Source: Paracrocinitomix sp039939375 (GTDB lineage: Bacteria; Bacteroidota; Bacteroidia; Flavobacteriales_D; Crocinitomicaceae). Taken from it: DNA of 64,000 bases. Made by a program: the position numbers and the translations under genes. The notes beneath the pieces are model-generated. The model had not been told where the DNA came from. It searched no databases and saw only the letters and a list, made by a program, of their open reading frames with translations. The stretch is taken from positions 1-64,000 of the forward strand of contig JBDVJO010000001.1 in assembly GCA_039939375.1 (NCBI GenBank), in the 5' to 3' direction. This document shows positions 36,743-45,298 of this stretch, piece by piece. Every line of letters starts with the position of its first letter. Within the stretch, counting starts at the first letter, position 1.

Positions 36743-37379
36743 TTTCTAATACTGCATTCAATGTTTCTGGGTGTATATCGTGCCTACCTTCAAAGGTAAG
36801 CATTTGAAAATTAAGCTGCATTTTTTTCATTTCACCAAAATGTTCGTTCACTATTTCTTGAGAATAATACTCATCTTTTGTGCCAAAAATGAAATAGTTA
36901 GCAGATTGGTTAAAACGTTGCGTGTAGCTTTTTTCCATATCAGGCGGAAATACGGTTGCCCATAAAATGAATTTGTCAAAATTGTGTGATCCATAAGCAA
37001 GCCATCTACTGGCAGTTGCTCCACCTTGAGAAAACCCTAACAAGGTTACCGATTTAAAACTGAATTCACTTTTTAAATGGGTTAAAAGCGTATCTAAAAA
37101 GGTGATGTAATCTTCAATATCTGAAAGCCTGTCTTCTTTGGTCATCCATGAAGCACCAACTCTTCCGCTTGTTCCGGAATGATAAAATCGGTGCAAACCT
37201 TCTGGAATAATCACGACATATTTATCAAGATCTACTGCATTAAATTTTCTGCTGAAATACTGTGCCAAATAACCGTAACCATGCAATGCGATTAATAATT
37301 CTTTGCCATCTGTAGGTTCTCCTAAAGTAAAGTAGCGTCCGTTTTTTTGAAACTTAATATGTGACTCAGATAAACTCAT
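36735..37379 (-). CDS. Alpha/beta hydrolase, phospholipase/carboxylesterase type
   Basis: A 214-residue hydrolase with nucleophile elbow GFSQGG, an early oxyanion-hole strand LIALHGYG, an acid-bearing loop (FGTKDEYYS) and a C-terminal His (EGRHDIHPE). These match the small phospholipase/carboxylesterase group that acts on acyl esters. It lacks a signal peptide, so it is cytoplasmic. It overlaps the upstream alpha/beta hydrolase by 14 nt and the downstream barrel gene by 8 nt. Confidence 0.85.
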   Translation of the reverse strand: MSLSESHIKFQKNGRYFTLGEPTDGKELLIALHGYGYLAQYFSRKFNAVDLDKYVVIIPEGLHRFYHSGTSGRVGASWMTKEDRLSDIEDYITFLDTLLTHLKSEFSFKSVTLLGFSQGGATASRWLAYGSHNFDKFILWATVFPPDMEKSYTQRFNQSANYFIFGTKDEYYSQEIVNEHFGEMKKMQLNFQMLTFEGRHDIHPETLNAVLENE

Positions 37380-38100
37380 TATAAAATTGTGTTATTTCGT
37401 TCAAAACTAATGCGGTCTGTTCTTTAAAAGGAGCATGTCCACAATGATTAGGTGTAAACGTTTTGACGTTATCTTTAATTGCATTTGAAATGGCTTCAAC
37501 TTGTTTTAAAGTTCCGTATTGATCTTCAAGTCCCTGTATTATTAACGCTGGACAATTGATAGACTTGATTTCTTTTTCTATGTTCCAATCTTCAAAAGAA
37601 TCATCCAACCAGATGTCATTCCAAGCATAAAAAACTTCTTGGTAACGATCTCCATGATATTTTCTTAAACCTTCCATTCTGCCTTCTTTTAAAAGTGGTC
37701 GCGCTTCTTGCACCCCTTTTATGGTCTCAGGCTCGTTAAAGACATGAGCAGCTTCAGTTACGATTGATTTCACCCTATTCGTATATTTACTTGCAAATAT
37801 TAAAGCAATGCTTCCGCCATCTGAGTGCCCATAGAGGTGAACACTTTTTAGTTTTAGATAATTGATAAAGTCGAATAATTCATCTGCTGCCAAATGGAGA
37901 TAGTCTGCTTTACGCTGGGTCAAATTGCCAGGGGATTTTCCATAGCCAGAACGATCATAAACGATTCCTTTAACATTTAAAGTCTCGCAAACTTTTTCAG
38001 GATATCCTTTCCATAGTTCAATGCAGCCTAATCCTTCATGAAGAAATATGATGGTTTCATCACTAGTTAAATTTCCTATTTCAATCCAATTTAATTCCAT
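37366..38100 (-). CDS. Alpha/beta hydrolase
   Basis: A 244-residue cytoplasmic hydrolase with the oxyanion strand FLHEGLGCIELWKG, VYDRSGYGKSP, nucleophile LYGHSDGG, an acid in IQGLEDQYG and a C-terminal His in NHCGHAPF, the order of the classical alpha/beta hydrolase triad. The family includes esterases and C-C bond hydrolases; the substrate is not evident. Its ATG at 38100 directly abuts the terminator of efp (38101-38135), so it has either its own promoter within that region or depends on readthrough. Confidence 0.85.
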   Translation of the reverse strand: MELNWIEIGNLTSDETIIFLHEGLGCIELWKGYPEKVCETLNVKGIVYDRSGYGKSPGNLTQRKADYLHLAADELFDFINYLKLKSVHLYGHSDGGSIALIFASKYTNRVKSIVTEAAHVFNEPETIKGVQEARPLLKEGRMEGLRKYHGDRYQEVFYAWNDIWLDDSFEDWNIEKEIKSINCPALIIQGLEDQYGTLKQVEAISNAIKDNVKTFTPNHCGHAPFKEQTALVLNEITQFYNEFI

Positions 38101-38135
38101 AAAAAAATCCCATTCACAAGAAGTAAATGGGATTT
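38101..38135 (-). terminator. Terminator after efp
   Basis: A 10-bp stem pairs 38105-38114 with 38126-38135. On the minus strand it is followed by a T run (complement of 38101-38104). It ends the lipid A/efp transcription unit and touches the start codon of the next gene. Confidence 0.75.
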
Positions 38136-38150
38136 ATATTTAAAAGTTAT

Positions 38151-38717
38151 TTAGGATTTAATTCGCTCAGAATATTCTCCTTTTCTTGTGTCTACTTTGA
38201 TCTTATCACCAGTGTCAATAAACAATGGAACTTTAATTTCAGCTCCTGTGTTAATCGTAGCAGGTTTTAAGGTGTTTGTTGCCGTATCTCCTTTAATTCC
38301 AGGCTCTGTATAAGTTACTTCAGCTTCAATAAATGCAGGCAATTCAACGGTTAATGGTAACTCTTCTTCTGCGTGAAATTGAATGGTACATATTACACCT
38401 TCACTTAAAAACTGTGGGTTTTCAATCATTGATTCATTGATAAAAACTTGCTCATAAGTATCCGTATTCATGAAGTGAAATCCTTCACCTTCTTGATATA
38501 AATACTGGTATGATCTTGTTTCAATTCTAACGACTTCAATTTTGTGACCAGCTGAGAACGTATTGTCTACTACTTTACCTGTTTCAATGTATTTTAACTT
38601 CGTTCTAACGAATGCAGGTCCTTTGCCTGGTTTAACATGTTGAAATTCAACAACAGAAACAATTTTTCCGTTGTACATCATGCATAATCCGTTTTTAATA
38701 TCTGATGTATTTGCCAT
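38151..38717 (-). CDS. efp: Elongation factor P
   Basis: A 188-residue protein with the three-domain EF-P pattern: an N-terminal KOW-like domain with the tip loop HVKPGKGPAF (Lys32 at the tip), two OB-fold domains and the C-terminal DTGDKIKVDTRKGEYSERI. EF-P enters the ribosome to relieve stalling at consecutive prolines. The lysine tip fits the form that may carry a modification in other bacteria. It follows lpxA by 9 nt and is the last gene of the HD-lpx run. Confidence 0.96.
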   Translation of the reverse strand: MANTSDIKNGLCMMYNGKIVSVVEFQHVKPGKGPAFVRTKLKYIETGKVVDNTFSAGHKIEVVRIETRSYQYLYQEGEGFHFMNTDTYEQVFINESMIENPQFLSEGVICTIQFHAEEELPLTVELPAFIEAEVTYTEPGIKGDTATNTLKPATINTGAEIKVPLFIDTGDKIKVDTRKGEYSERIKS

Positions 38718-38726
38718 AGTATAATC

Positions 38727-39503
38727 TTAGATTGGACCCTTCAAAATTCCGCGATCCGAGCTTTTTATAAAATTCAATATTTTTTCTTTGATTGGGCTGT
38801 TTTCCACTTCTGCTTCAATAGCTGCAACACCAGCAGAAACTGTATTGTTCAACACAAAAAGTTGTCTGTAAGAATCTTCAACTATTTTAACTTCTTCGTC
38901 TGTAAATCCTCTTCTTCTTAATCCAATAGCATTAACGCCAGCAAAAGTTAATGGTTCACGAGCTGCTCTCACATAAGGAGGAACATTTTTTCTCACCAAT
39001 GATCCACCAGCTATGAAAGAGTGTGCACCAATTCTAATGAATTGTTGTGTTCCAACTTTTCCTTCAAGAATTACATAATCTTCTAAAACATTGTGTCCTG
39101 AAAGACCAGTGTAATTAGCAAGAATACAATGGTTTCCTACTTGGCAATCGTGGGCAATGTGAACATATCCCATTAAAAGGCAGTTACTTCCTACAGATGT
39201 TTTTTTCATATCATCTGTACCACGGTGAATGGTTACGCACTCTCTGATTACTGTGTTATCTCCAATTTCAGTAGTTGTGTATTCTCCATGAAATTTTAAA
39301 TCTTGAGGAACCGCAGAAATAATAGCTCCAGGATAAATTTGGCAATTCTTACCAATTCTAGCGCCTGGATATATGGTCACGTTAGGACCAATATGAGTAC
39401 CTTCTCCAATTTCTACATCATTGTAGATGGTGGTGAAAGATTCAATAGTTACGTTTTCTCCAATCTTTGCGTTTGGATCAATTTGAGCAAGTTTGCTTAT
39501 CAT
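38727..39503 (-). CDS. lpxA: UDP-N-acetylglucosamine O-acyltransferase LpxA
   Basis: A 258-residue left-handed beta-helix (hexapeptide) acyltransferase, the first enzyme of lipid A synthesis. The N-terminal coils (IDPNAKIGENVTIESF) are followed by the active-site segment YVHIAHDCQVGNHC (catalytic His) and ANYTGLSGHNVLEDY, and a C-terminal helical part. Length matches LpxA (~260). It overlaps lpxC-fabZ by 4 nt (ATGA), so translation is coupled to the next enzyme of the pathway. Confidence 0.96.
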   Translation of the reverse strand: MISKLAQIDPNAKIGENVTIESFTTIYNDVEIGEGTHIGPNVTIYPGARIGKNCQIYPGAIISAVPQDLKFHGEYTTTEIGDNTVIRECVTIHRGTDDMKKTSVGSNCLLMGYVHIAHDCQVGNHCILANYTGLSGHNVLEDYVILEGKVGTQQFIRIGAHSFIAGGSLVRKNVPPYVRAAREPLTFAGVNAIGLRRRGFTDEEVKIVEDSYRQLFVLNNTVSAGVAAIEAEVENSPIKEKILNFIKSSDRGILKGPI

Positions 39504-40903
39504 TCAGTTCTATCTTTTACGACTTGTGCTAACATATCTGCAGACATTACGGCCTTACCGTTAACATATGCAGTACCACCCATATTTACAAGTCCTCTTC
39601 GTATAGGTGAGATCAACTTCAATTCAAAAACAACTGTGTCTCCTGGACGTACCATGTTTTTAAACTTAACGTTATCAATCTTCATAAAGTAAGTAGAGTA
39701 GAGGTGAGGGTCTTCAACTTTAGATAAGGCGAACACTCCTCCACACTGCGCCATTGCTTCAATTTGCAGTACTCCAGGAAATATTGGATTGCCTGGAAAA
39801 TGACCGGTAAACTGAGGCTCATTCATGGTGATATTCTTTACACCAATAATTGTGTCATCAGTTATCTCCATTACTTTATCAACTAATAAAAAAGGATACC
39901 TATGAGGTAACATCTTTTCTATGTCGTTAATATTATAAAGCGGTTCCTTCTCTAAATCGAAAAATTTACCGGCTGATTCTTGTTTTTTAATTTGTTGCTT
40001 TAACAATTTAGCAAACTCAACATTTCCCCCGTGCCCAGGTCTTGCGGCTAAAATGTGACCTTTAAATGGTCTGCCCACTAGCGCTAAATCTCCAATGATA
40101 TCTAACAATTTATGTCGAGCAGGCTCATTTTCAAATACAAGTTCTGTATGGTTTAAGGTTCCGATTCCATCATAAGAAACAGAAAGGTTTTCTTTACCTA
40201 AAAGTTTGGCTAATCGGTTTAATTCTTCTTGTTGTATATCACCTCTTTCAACTAAGACAATAGCATTGTCTAAATCTCCCCCTTTAATTAATCCGTTAGT
40301 TGCTAAGTATTCTAATTCTTTAAGGAAACAGAAAGTTCTGCAACTTGCAATTTCTTTCTCAAAATCCTCAATTTTAATCATGCTAGCATGCTGAGTTCCT
40401 AGTACTGGTGAGTTGTAATCCACCATTACAGTTACTCTATAATTCTCATCTGGTATAGCTAAAAACTCAATTCCTTTTTCAACATCTTCCCACTTAATGT
40501 TTTCATCAAGTTCAAAATATTCTCTATCTGATTCTTGCTCTACTAGTCCAACTGCTTTAATTGCTTCTACGAATTGAATTGAACTTCCGTCCATAATCGG
40601 AACTTCAGGTCCATCTAACTGAATTAAAGCATTGTCAACTTGCATTGCATATAATGCCGCCAAAACGTGCTCAGTGGTATACACCTTTCCTCCGTTTTGT
40701 TCTAAAGTCGTTCCTCTCGCTGTTGATACTACGTTGTCAGGATCCGCTTTAATGATGGGTTCACCTTCAATATCAACTCTTTGAAATTTGTAGCCGTGTT
40801 TATCTGCTGCTGGTAAAATGGTCAAATTCACTGTTTCTCCAGTGTGTAGACCAACTCCAGCAAGCTTTATTTCAGCTTTAAGGGTTTTTTGCTTTTCAGC
40901 CAT
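39500..40903 (-). CDS. lpxC/fabZ: LpxC-FabZ bifunctional fusion
   Basis: A 467-residue fusion. Residues ~1-300 are LpxC, the zinc-dependent deacetylase that commits the cell to lipid A synthesis (TTEHVLAALY with a zinc His, HKLLDIIGDLAL with His and Asp). Residues ~320-467 are FabZ, the 3-hydroxyacyl-ACP dehydratase (LPHRYPFLLVDKVMEI, GHFPGNPIFPGVLQIEAMAQ). This fusion is a known trait of the Bacteroidota and links lipid A synthesis to fatty-acid synthesis. Both active sites look complete. Confidence 0.97.
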   Translation of the reverse strand: MAEKQKTLKAEIKLAGVGLHTGETVNLTILPAADKHGYKFQRVDIEGEPIIKADPDNVVSTARGTTLEQNGGKVYTTEHVLAALYAMQVDNALIQLDGPEVPIMDGSSIQFVEAIKAVGLVEQESDREYFELDENIKWEDVEKGIEFLAIPDENYRVTVMVDYNSPVLGTQHASMIKIEDFEKEIASCRTFCFLKELEYLATNGLIKGGDLDNAIVLVERGDIQQEELNRLAKLLGKENLSVSYDGIGTLNHTELVFENEPARHKLLDIIGDLALVGRPFKGHILAARPGHGGNVEFAKLLKQQIKKQESAGKFFDLEKEPLYNINDIEKMLPHRYPFLLVDKVMEITDDTIIGVKNITMNEPQFTGHFPGNPIFPGVLQIEAMAQCGGVFALSKVEDPHLYSTYFMKIDNVKFKNMVRPGDTVVFELKLISPIRRGLVNMGGTAYVNGKAVMSADMLAQVVKDRTE

Positions 40904-41954
40904 TGTTGTCTTTATTTTCCTTCAATTGTTCTAATTCTGCCTCAAGCTCTCTCAATTTATTTAAGATATATGGTAATCTTCTGAAACCCATATATGATTT
41001 CTTGTAATCTTCTGCGGCGTATGCTGGTGAACCAAGCAATACTTCGCCTTCTTTTTTTACTCCTTTTCCAACACCCGACTGTGCTCCAATCAACACGCCA
41101 TCTGCCAATTCAATATGACCAACGATTCCTGCTTGACCGCCAATCATCATGTTTTTGCCCAGTTTTGTGCTTCCTGCTACTCCAACTTGCGCAGCCATTA
41201 CAGTGTTTTCACCAATAATTACGTTATGCCCAATTTGTATTAAGTTATCCAACTTTACACCTTTCTCAACAACTGTTGAACCTAGTGTTGCTCTATCCAC
41301 GGTGGTGTTAGCGCCAATTGAAACGTGATCTTTTAAAATGACATTTCCAATTTGCGGAACCTTTTGATAATTGTTTTCAGAGTTTGGAGCAAAACCGAAT
41401 CCGTCTGCGCCTATAATTGCACCAGAATGTATAGTACATTTCTTTCCAATAATAGAATCTCTATAAATGTGTACACCACTGTAAACAACAGTTCCGTCAC
41501 CCAAAGTTACTCCATCTCCAACATAAGAATTAGGATAAATATGAACATTATCACCAACAACAACGTTCTCTCCTATGTAGGCGAAAGCGCCAATGTAGAC
41601 TTGCTCTCCAATTTTGGCAGATGCTGAAATAAAAGATTGGTCTTCTATTTTTGGTTGCTTGGCAATGGCTTGATCGTACATTTCCAGAAGTTTCGCAAAA
41701 GCTGAATATGCTTCTGGAACTTTAATGAGTGTGCAACTCGTTGGAACCGTTTGTGAAGGCTCAAAGTCGCTATTCACAATCACAATAGTTGCTTGCGTTG
41801 AGTATAAATACTCTTCGTATTTAGGATTCGCTAAAAAAGATAAGGTGCCCGTTTTACCATCTTCTATTTTTGATAATCCAGACACCGCAGATGTCGCATT
41901 TCCTACAATCTCGCCCGAAAGCAAGTCAGCAATTTGTTGAGCTGAAAATTCCAT
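40896..41954 (-). CDS. lpxD: UDP-3-O-acylglucosamine N-acyltransferase LpxD
   Basis: A 352-residue enzyme: an N-terminal uridine-binding domain (~1-100), a left-handed beta-helix with hexapeptide repeats, the active-site His segment IQIGHNVIIGEN and a C-terminal helix that is lysine and glutamate rich. It adds the N-linked hydroxyacyl chain to the sugar made by LpxA and LpxC. It overlaps lpxC-fabZ by 8 nt. Gene order HD - lpxD - lpxC/fabZ - lpxA - efp is the usual Bacteroidota arrangement. Confidence 0.96.
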   Translation of the reverse strand: MEFSAQQIADLLSGEIVGNATSAVSGLSKIEDGKTGTLSFLANPKYEEYLYSTQATIVIVNSDFEPSQTVPTSCTLIKVPEAYSAFAKLLEMYDQAIAKQPKIEDQSFISASAKIGEQVYIGAFAYIGENVVVGDNVHIYPNSYVGDGVTLGDGTVVYSGVHIYRDSIIGKKCTIHSGAIIGADGFGFAPNSENNYQKVPQIGNVILKDHVSIGANTTVDRATLGSTVVEKGVKLDNLIQIGHNVIIGENTVMAAQVGVAGSTKLGKNMMIGGQAGIVGHIELADGVLIGAQSGVGKGVKKEGEVLLGSPAYAAEDYKKSYMGFRRLPYILNKLRELEAELEQLKENKDNNG

Positions 41955-42016
41955 TATGCCAAAATTAATAATTAAACACGCCTTGAAGTATACGAACTAA
42001 CGAAGTTTTCAACAAA

Positions 42017-42039
42017 TCGGTTGACATAAAAACAACCGA
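42017..42039 (-). terminator. Hairpin between the HD gene and lpxD
   Basis: A 7-bp stem (TCGGTTG with CAACCGA) with a 9-nt loop lies in the 96-nt gap. The T run after it is weak, so it may only partly terminate or may stabilise the upstream mRNA. Confidence 0.4.
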
Positions 42040-42050
42040 GCTTGCTTAAC

Positions 42051-43298
42051 TTACTCATCTGCATTCAAATAACAGAAGCAAAATTTTTCTACAGGCGTAG
42101 ACAAGGCTGCAATGTTAAGGTTGTCAGATGCTTGAGCTAAATCTTGAATTTTACCATTTTTTGATAAAATCAAAATTTGTTTAGAATCGTCATTGTACGC
42201 GCTGTTAACAAGTCTTTCAGATTCGAAAAAATAGACTGATTCTTCATCTGAGAAGCCCATTTTTTCTTGTATGTTCACTTGTTTTTCTAAAATGTATTCT
42301 TTTTTGAAAGGGGTTTTAGAAATTTCAGTTTTGAATAATTTTCTAGAAACTATACTTTGACAAAGCTTGGCCAAAATTCCATCTTCTGAAAATTGCCAAG
42401 TTTTAATAGAAGAGATTAAATCATTATCATCTATTAGCGCAAAATGTTGCAACAGTTCGTCATTCTCCTTGAAATCTTCGATTCGCGTATCTTTCTCTAG
42501 AAATGTTTTTAAGAATGGTGATGCAAACAAATCAGCACCTTCACTGAATAATTCTTTTGCTCGGTGCATTATTTTAATGAGCATATACTCACTTGATACA
42601 ACTGTTTTGTGCATGTATACTTGCCAATACATGATTCGTCTTGCAGAAATAAAGTTCTCAATAGAGTAAATTCCTTTTTCTTCTACAACTAATTTATCAT
42701 CTACTACATTTAACATGGCAATTATTCGATCAGATCCAACTACTCCTTCAGATACGCCCGTGAAAAAGCTGTCCCGTTGTAAATAATCTAAACGGTCCAT
42801 GTCCAGTTGGCTAGAAACTAACTCATGAAGAAATGATTTTTTGTATTGATCTGTAAATATGGCAATTGCTGTGTCTAATTTCCCGTTGTATTCTTCATTT
42901 AACCGATCCATGAACAAAAGTGACATTTCTTCATGGTTCACTGATTTCAATAAAGAATGTTCAAGTGTATGCGAGAATGGTCCGTGACCAATGTCATGTA
43001 GCAGTATCGCTATAATTGCACCTTGTTGCTCTACAGGACTAATTTCAATTCCTTTCTTTTTTAGAACGCTAATTGCTTTGGTCATTAAATGCATAGCTCC
43101 TAAAGCATGGTGGAATCTGGTGTGATTGGCTCCAGGGTACACCAAATGGGATAATCCCAATTGCTTAATTCGCCTTAACCTTTGAAAGTAAGGGTGTTGA
43201 ATCAAATCAAAAACTAATTCATCCGGAATTGTAATAAATCCGTGAACTGGGTCGTTGATAATTTTTCTTTTGTTGGATGTAGCTTTTTGCAAACTCAA
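42051..43298 (-). CDS. HD-domain phosphohydrolase (dNTPase-like)
   Basis: A 415-residue protein with the HD metal motif (RFHHALGAMHLM, ILLHDIGHGPFSH) and LDMDRLDYLQRD, as in SAMHD1/dGTPase-like hydrolases. Family members release triphosphate from dNTPs or act on other nucleotides; the substrate here is not determined. No ATG is available near the N-terminus: the best start is TTG at 43298 (or TTG 43292), before the family start KIINDPVHGFITIPDEL. It diverges from porX with 33 nt between starts. Confidence 0.88.
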   Translation of the reverse strand: MSLQKATSNKRKIINDPVHGFITIPDELVFDLIQHPYFQRLRRIKQLGLSHLVYPGANHTRFHHALGAMHLMTKAISVLKKKGIEISPVEQQGAIIAILLHDIGHGPFSHTLEHSLLKSVNHEEMSLLFMDRLNEEYNGKLDTAIAIFTDQYKKSFLHELVSSQLDMDRLDYLQRDSFFTGVSEGVVGSDRIIAMLNVVDDKLVVEEKGIYSIENFISARRIMYWQVYMHKTVVSSEYMLIKIMHRAKELFSEGADLFASPFLKTFLEKDTRIEDFKENDELLQHFALIDDNDLISSIKTWQFSEDGILAKLCQSIVSRKLFKTEISKTPFKKEYILEKQVNIQEKMGFSDEESVYFFESERLVNSAYNDDSKQILILSKNGKIQDLAQASDNLNIAALSTPVEKFCFCYLNADE

Positions 43299-43331
43299 TT
43301 GATTAAATTAACCGCTAAATTAAATAATAAT

Positions 43332-44876
43332 ATGGAAGGCAAGATACTTTGGGCAGATGATGAAATTGATATGTTAAAACCGCATATTCTTTTTTTACAA
43401 GAAAAAGGCTATGAAATTGACATAGTAAACAATGGTTCAGATGCTGCTGAGATGGCGGAAGAGACTCATTATGATATTATTTTTCTAGATGAAAATATGC
43501 CGGGTTTAACTGGCTTAGAAACATTGGCAAGAATAAAAGATCATAATCAAGATGTGCCCATTATCATGATTACCAAGAGTGAAGAGGAGCATATAATGGA
43601 AGAGGCCATAGGGGGGCAAATCTCAGATTATTTAATTAAGCCCGTAAATCCTAATCAAATTCTACTTTCACTTAAAAAGAATTTAGACTCAAGAAATTTG
43701 GTGAGTCAAAAGAATTCATCTGATTATCAAATGGAGTTTCGTGAAATTGGTATGCGATTAAATGATCGGTTAGACGCTCAAGAATGGAGTGATATCTATG
43801 ATAAATTAGTGCGTTGGGAATTGAAGTTAGAGGATTCAGATGATGATAGCATGAAGGAGATTTTCTCAATGCAAAAGAGAGAAGCGAATGCGCAGTTTTG
43901 TAAATACATTGATAAGAATTATCGTGATTGGGTAAATGGAGATGAAGATGCTCCAGTAATGTCCCATAATTTGTTATCGAAAAAAATGATGCCAAACTTG
44001 GGTAGTGAAAAGGCATTTTTAATTGTAATTGATAATTTAAGATACGATCAATGGAAGGTGTTGAAACCATTAATTACTGAGTATTTTAATGTAGACAAAG
44101 AAGAAACATTTTATTCAATTCTCCCAACAGCTACACATTATGCAAGAAATGCTCTGTTTGCAGGGTTAATGCCTTTAGAAATTGAAAAGAAACATCCAAA
44201 TTTATGGCTGAATGAAAATGATGAAGGCGGTAAGAATATGCATGAAAAAGAGTTGTTACAGGCCAATCTGAAAAGACATAATAAACAAATAAAAATGTCT
44301 TATAACAAAGTGGTGAAGTTGGATTATGCGAAAAAGCTGGTGGATCGATTTAGCGAGTTATTAGAAAACGATTTAAATGCAATCGTTTATAATTTTGTAG
44401 ACATGCTTTCTCATGCTAGAACAGAGATGGAAGTATTGAAAGAATTGGCAGATGATGAAGCGGCATACCGTTCTTTGACTGTATCCTGGTTTAATCATTC
44501 TCCATTAAAAGAGATGTTGAAGAAAATTGCAGATAAGGGGCTCAAATTATATTTGACCACTGATCACGGTACAATTAGAGTAGATAACCCAGTTAAAGTC
44601 GTGGGTGATAAGAATACGAACACCAACTTGCGATATAAAGTAGGGCGAAACTTGAATTATAATGAGAAAGAAGTGATTGTTTCTTCTGATCCGGATGCCA
44701 TTCATTTACCTAAAGAAAATGTAAGCTCTCAGTTTATTTTTTCAAAGGAAAATGATTTCTTTGCGTATCCAAATAACTATAATTATTACGTAAAATATTA
44801 CAAGGATACCTTTCAACACGGAGGTGTTTCGCTTGAAGAAGTGATTATTCCTTGGGTGGAATTAAGTGCAAAATAA
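43332..44876 (+). CDS. porX: PorX, T9SS response regulator with PglZ domain
   Basis: A 514-residue protein. ATG 43332 starts a receiver domain (MEGKILWADDEIDML; acidic pocket D9-D10, phospho-acceptor D53 in FLDENMPG, K in LIKPVNP). After a helical linker comes a PglZ/alkaline-phosphatase-like domain with LIVIDNLRYDQWKVL, TATHYARNALFAG and LTTDHGTIRVDN. PorX regulates type IX secretion genes and hydrolyses nucleotides through its PglZ domain. Its kinase PorY is not in this window. The next genes tsaE and ald overlap in turn, forming a coupled run. Confidence 0.95.
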   Translation: MEGKILWADDEIDMLKPHILFLQEKGYEIDIVNNGSDAAEMAEETHYDIIFLDENMPGLTGLETLARIKDHNQDVPIIMITKSEEEHIMEEAIGGQISDYLIKPVNPNQILLSLKKNLDSRNLVSQKNSSDYQMEFREIGMRLNDRLDAQEWSDIYDKLVRWELKLEDSDDDSMKEIFSMQKREANAQFCKYIDKNYRDWVNGDEDAPVMSHNLLSKKMMPNLGSEKAFLIVIDNLRYDQWKVLKPLITEYFNVDKEETFYSILPTATHYARNALFAGLMPLEIEKKHPNLWLNENDEGGKNMHEKELLQANLKRHNKQIKMSYNKVVKLDYAKKLVDRFSELLENDLNAIVYNFVDMLSHARTEMEVLKELADDEAAYRSLTVSWFNHSPLKEMLKKIADKGLKLYLTTDHGTIRVDNPVKVVGDKNTNTNLRYKVGRNLNYNEKEVIVSSDPDAIHLPKENVSSQFIFSKENDFFAYPNNYNYYVKYYKDTFQHGGVSLEEVIIPWVELSAK

Positions 44877-45298
44877 TGCTTTTTAAATCTGTTACATTAG
44901 ATCAATTGCCAAGTATTGCTGAGCAAATTAAAACGGCATTGCTAGCGTCTAAAAAAAAGTTCATTCAGCTTAAAGGTGAAATGGGGGCTGGAAAAACGAC
45001 TCTAACAAATGAGTTGATGAAAAACATGGGGATTGATGAAGAAGGTTCGTCTCCAACATTTTCAATTGTAAATGAATATTTTTCAGTAAATTACGGTAAG
45101 ATTTATCATTTTGATTTTTATAGAATAGAAGATGAATCTGAAGCTTATGATATTGGGGTTGAAGAGATTTTTGAAGAGGATGCCTTTTGCTTTGTTGAAT
45201 GGCCAAGCCGCATTGAGAACCTTTTACCTGAAGATTCCGTAGTTATTAGCATTACATTAGACGGACTAAACAGAACAATTGAATTACAGAATTTATGA
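44876..45298 (+). CDS. tsaE: tRNA threonylcarbamoyladenosine biosynthesis protein TsaE
   Basis: A 140-residue P-loop ATPase with Walker A GEMGAGKTT, then SSPTFSIVNEY, YHFDFYRI and FVEWPSRIENLLP, the standard TsaE pattern. It works with TsaB and TsaD to place the t6A modification on tRNAs that read ANN codons. Its ATG shares its A with the stop of porX (TAATG), so translation is coupled. A longer TTG start at 44852 would lie within porX and adds no family residues. Confidence 0.95.
   Translation: MLFKSVTLDQLPSIAEQIKTALLASKKKFIQLKGEMGAGKTTLTNELMKNMGIDEEGSSPTFSIVNEYFSVNYGKIYHFDFYRIEDESEAYDIGVEEIFEEDAFCFVEWPSRIENLLPEDSVVISITLDGLNRTIELQNL

Noticed and set aside
39303..39692. 129-codon open frame opposite lpxA and lpxC-fabZ
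   Set aside because: Both genes under it are well-known enzymes with intact motifs; the antisense frame has odd composition and no start context.
42367..42669. 100-codon open frame opposite the HD gene
   Set aside because: The HD protein is complete on the other strand; the frame has no support of its own.
43672..44070. 132-codon open frame antisense to porX
   Set aside because: It is a shadow of the porX linker and PglZ region and lacks any recognisable protein pattern.
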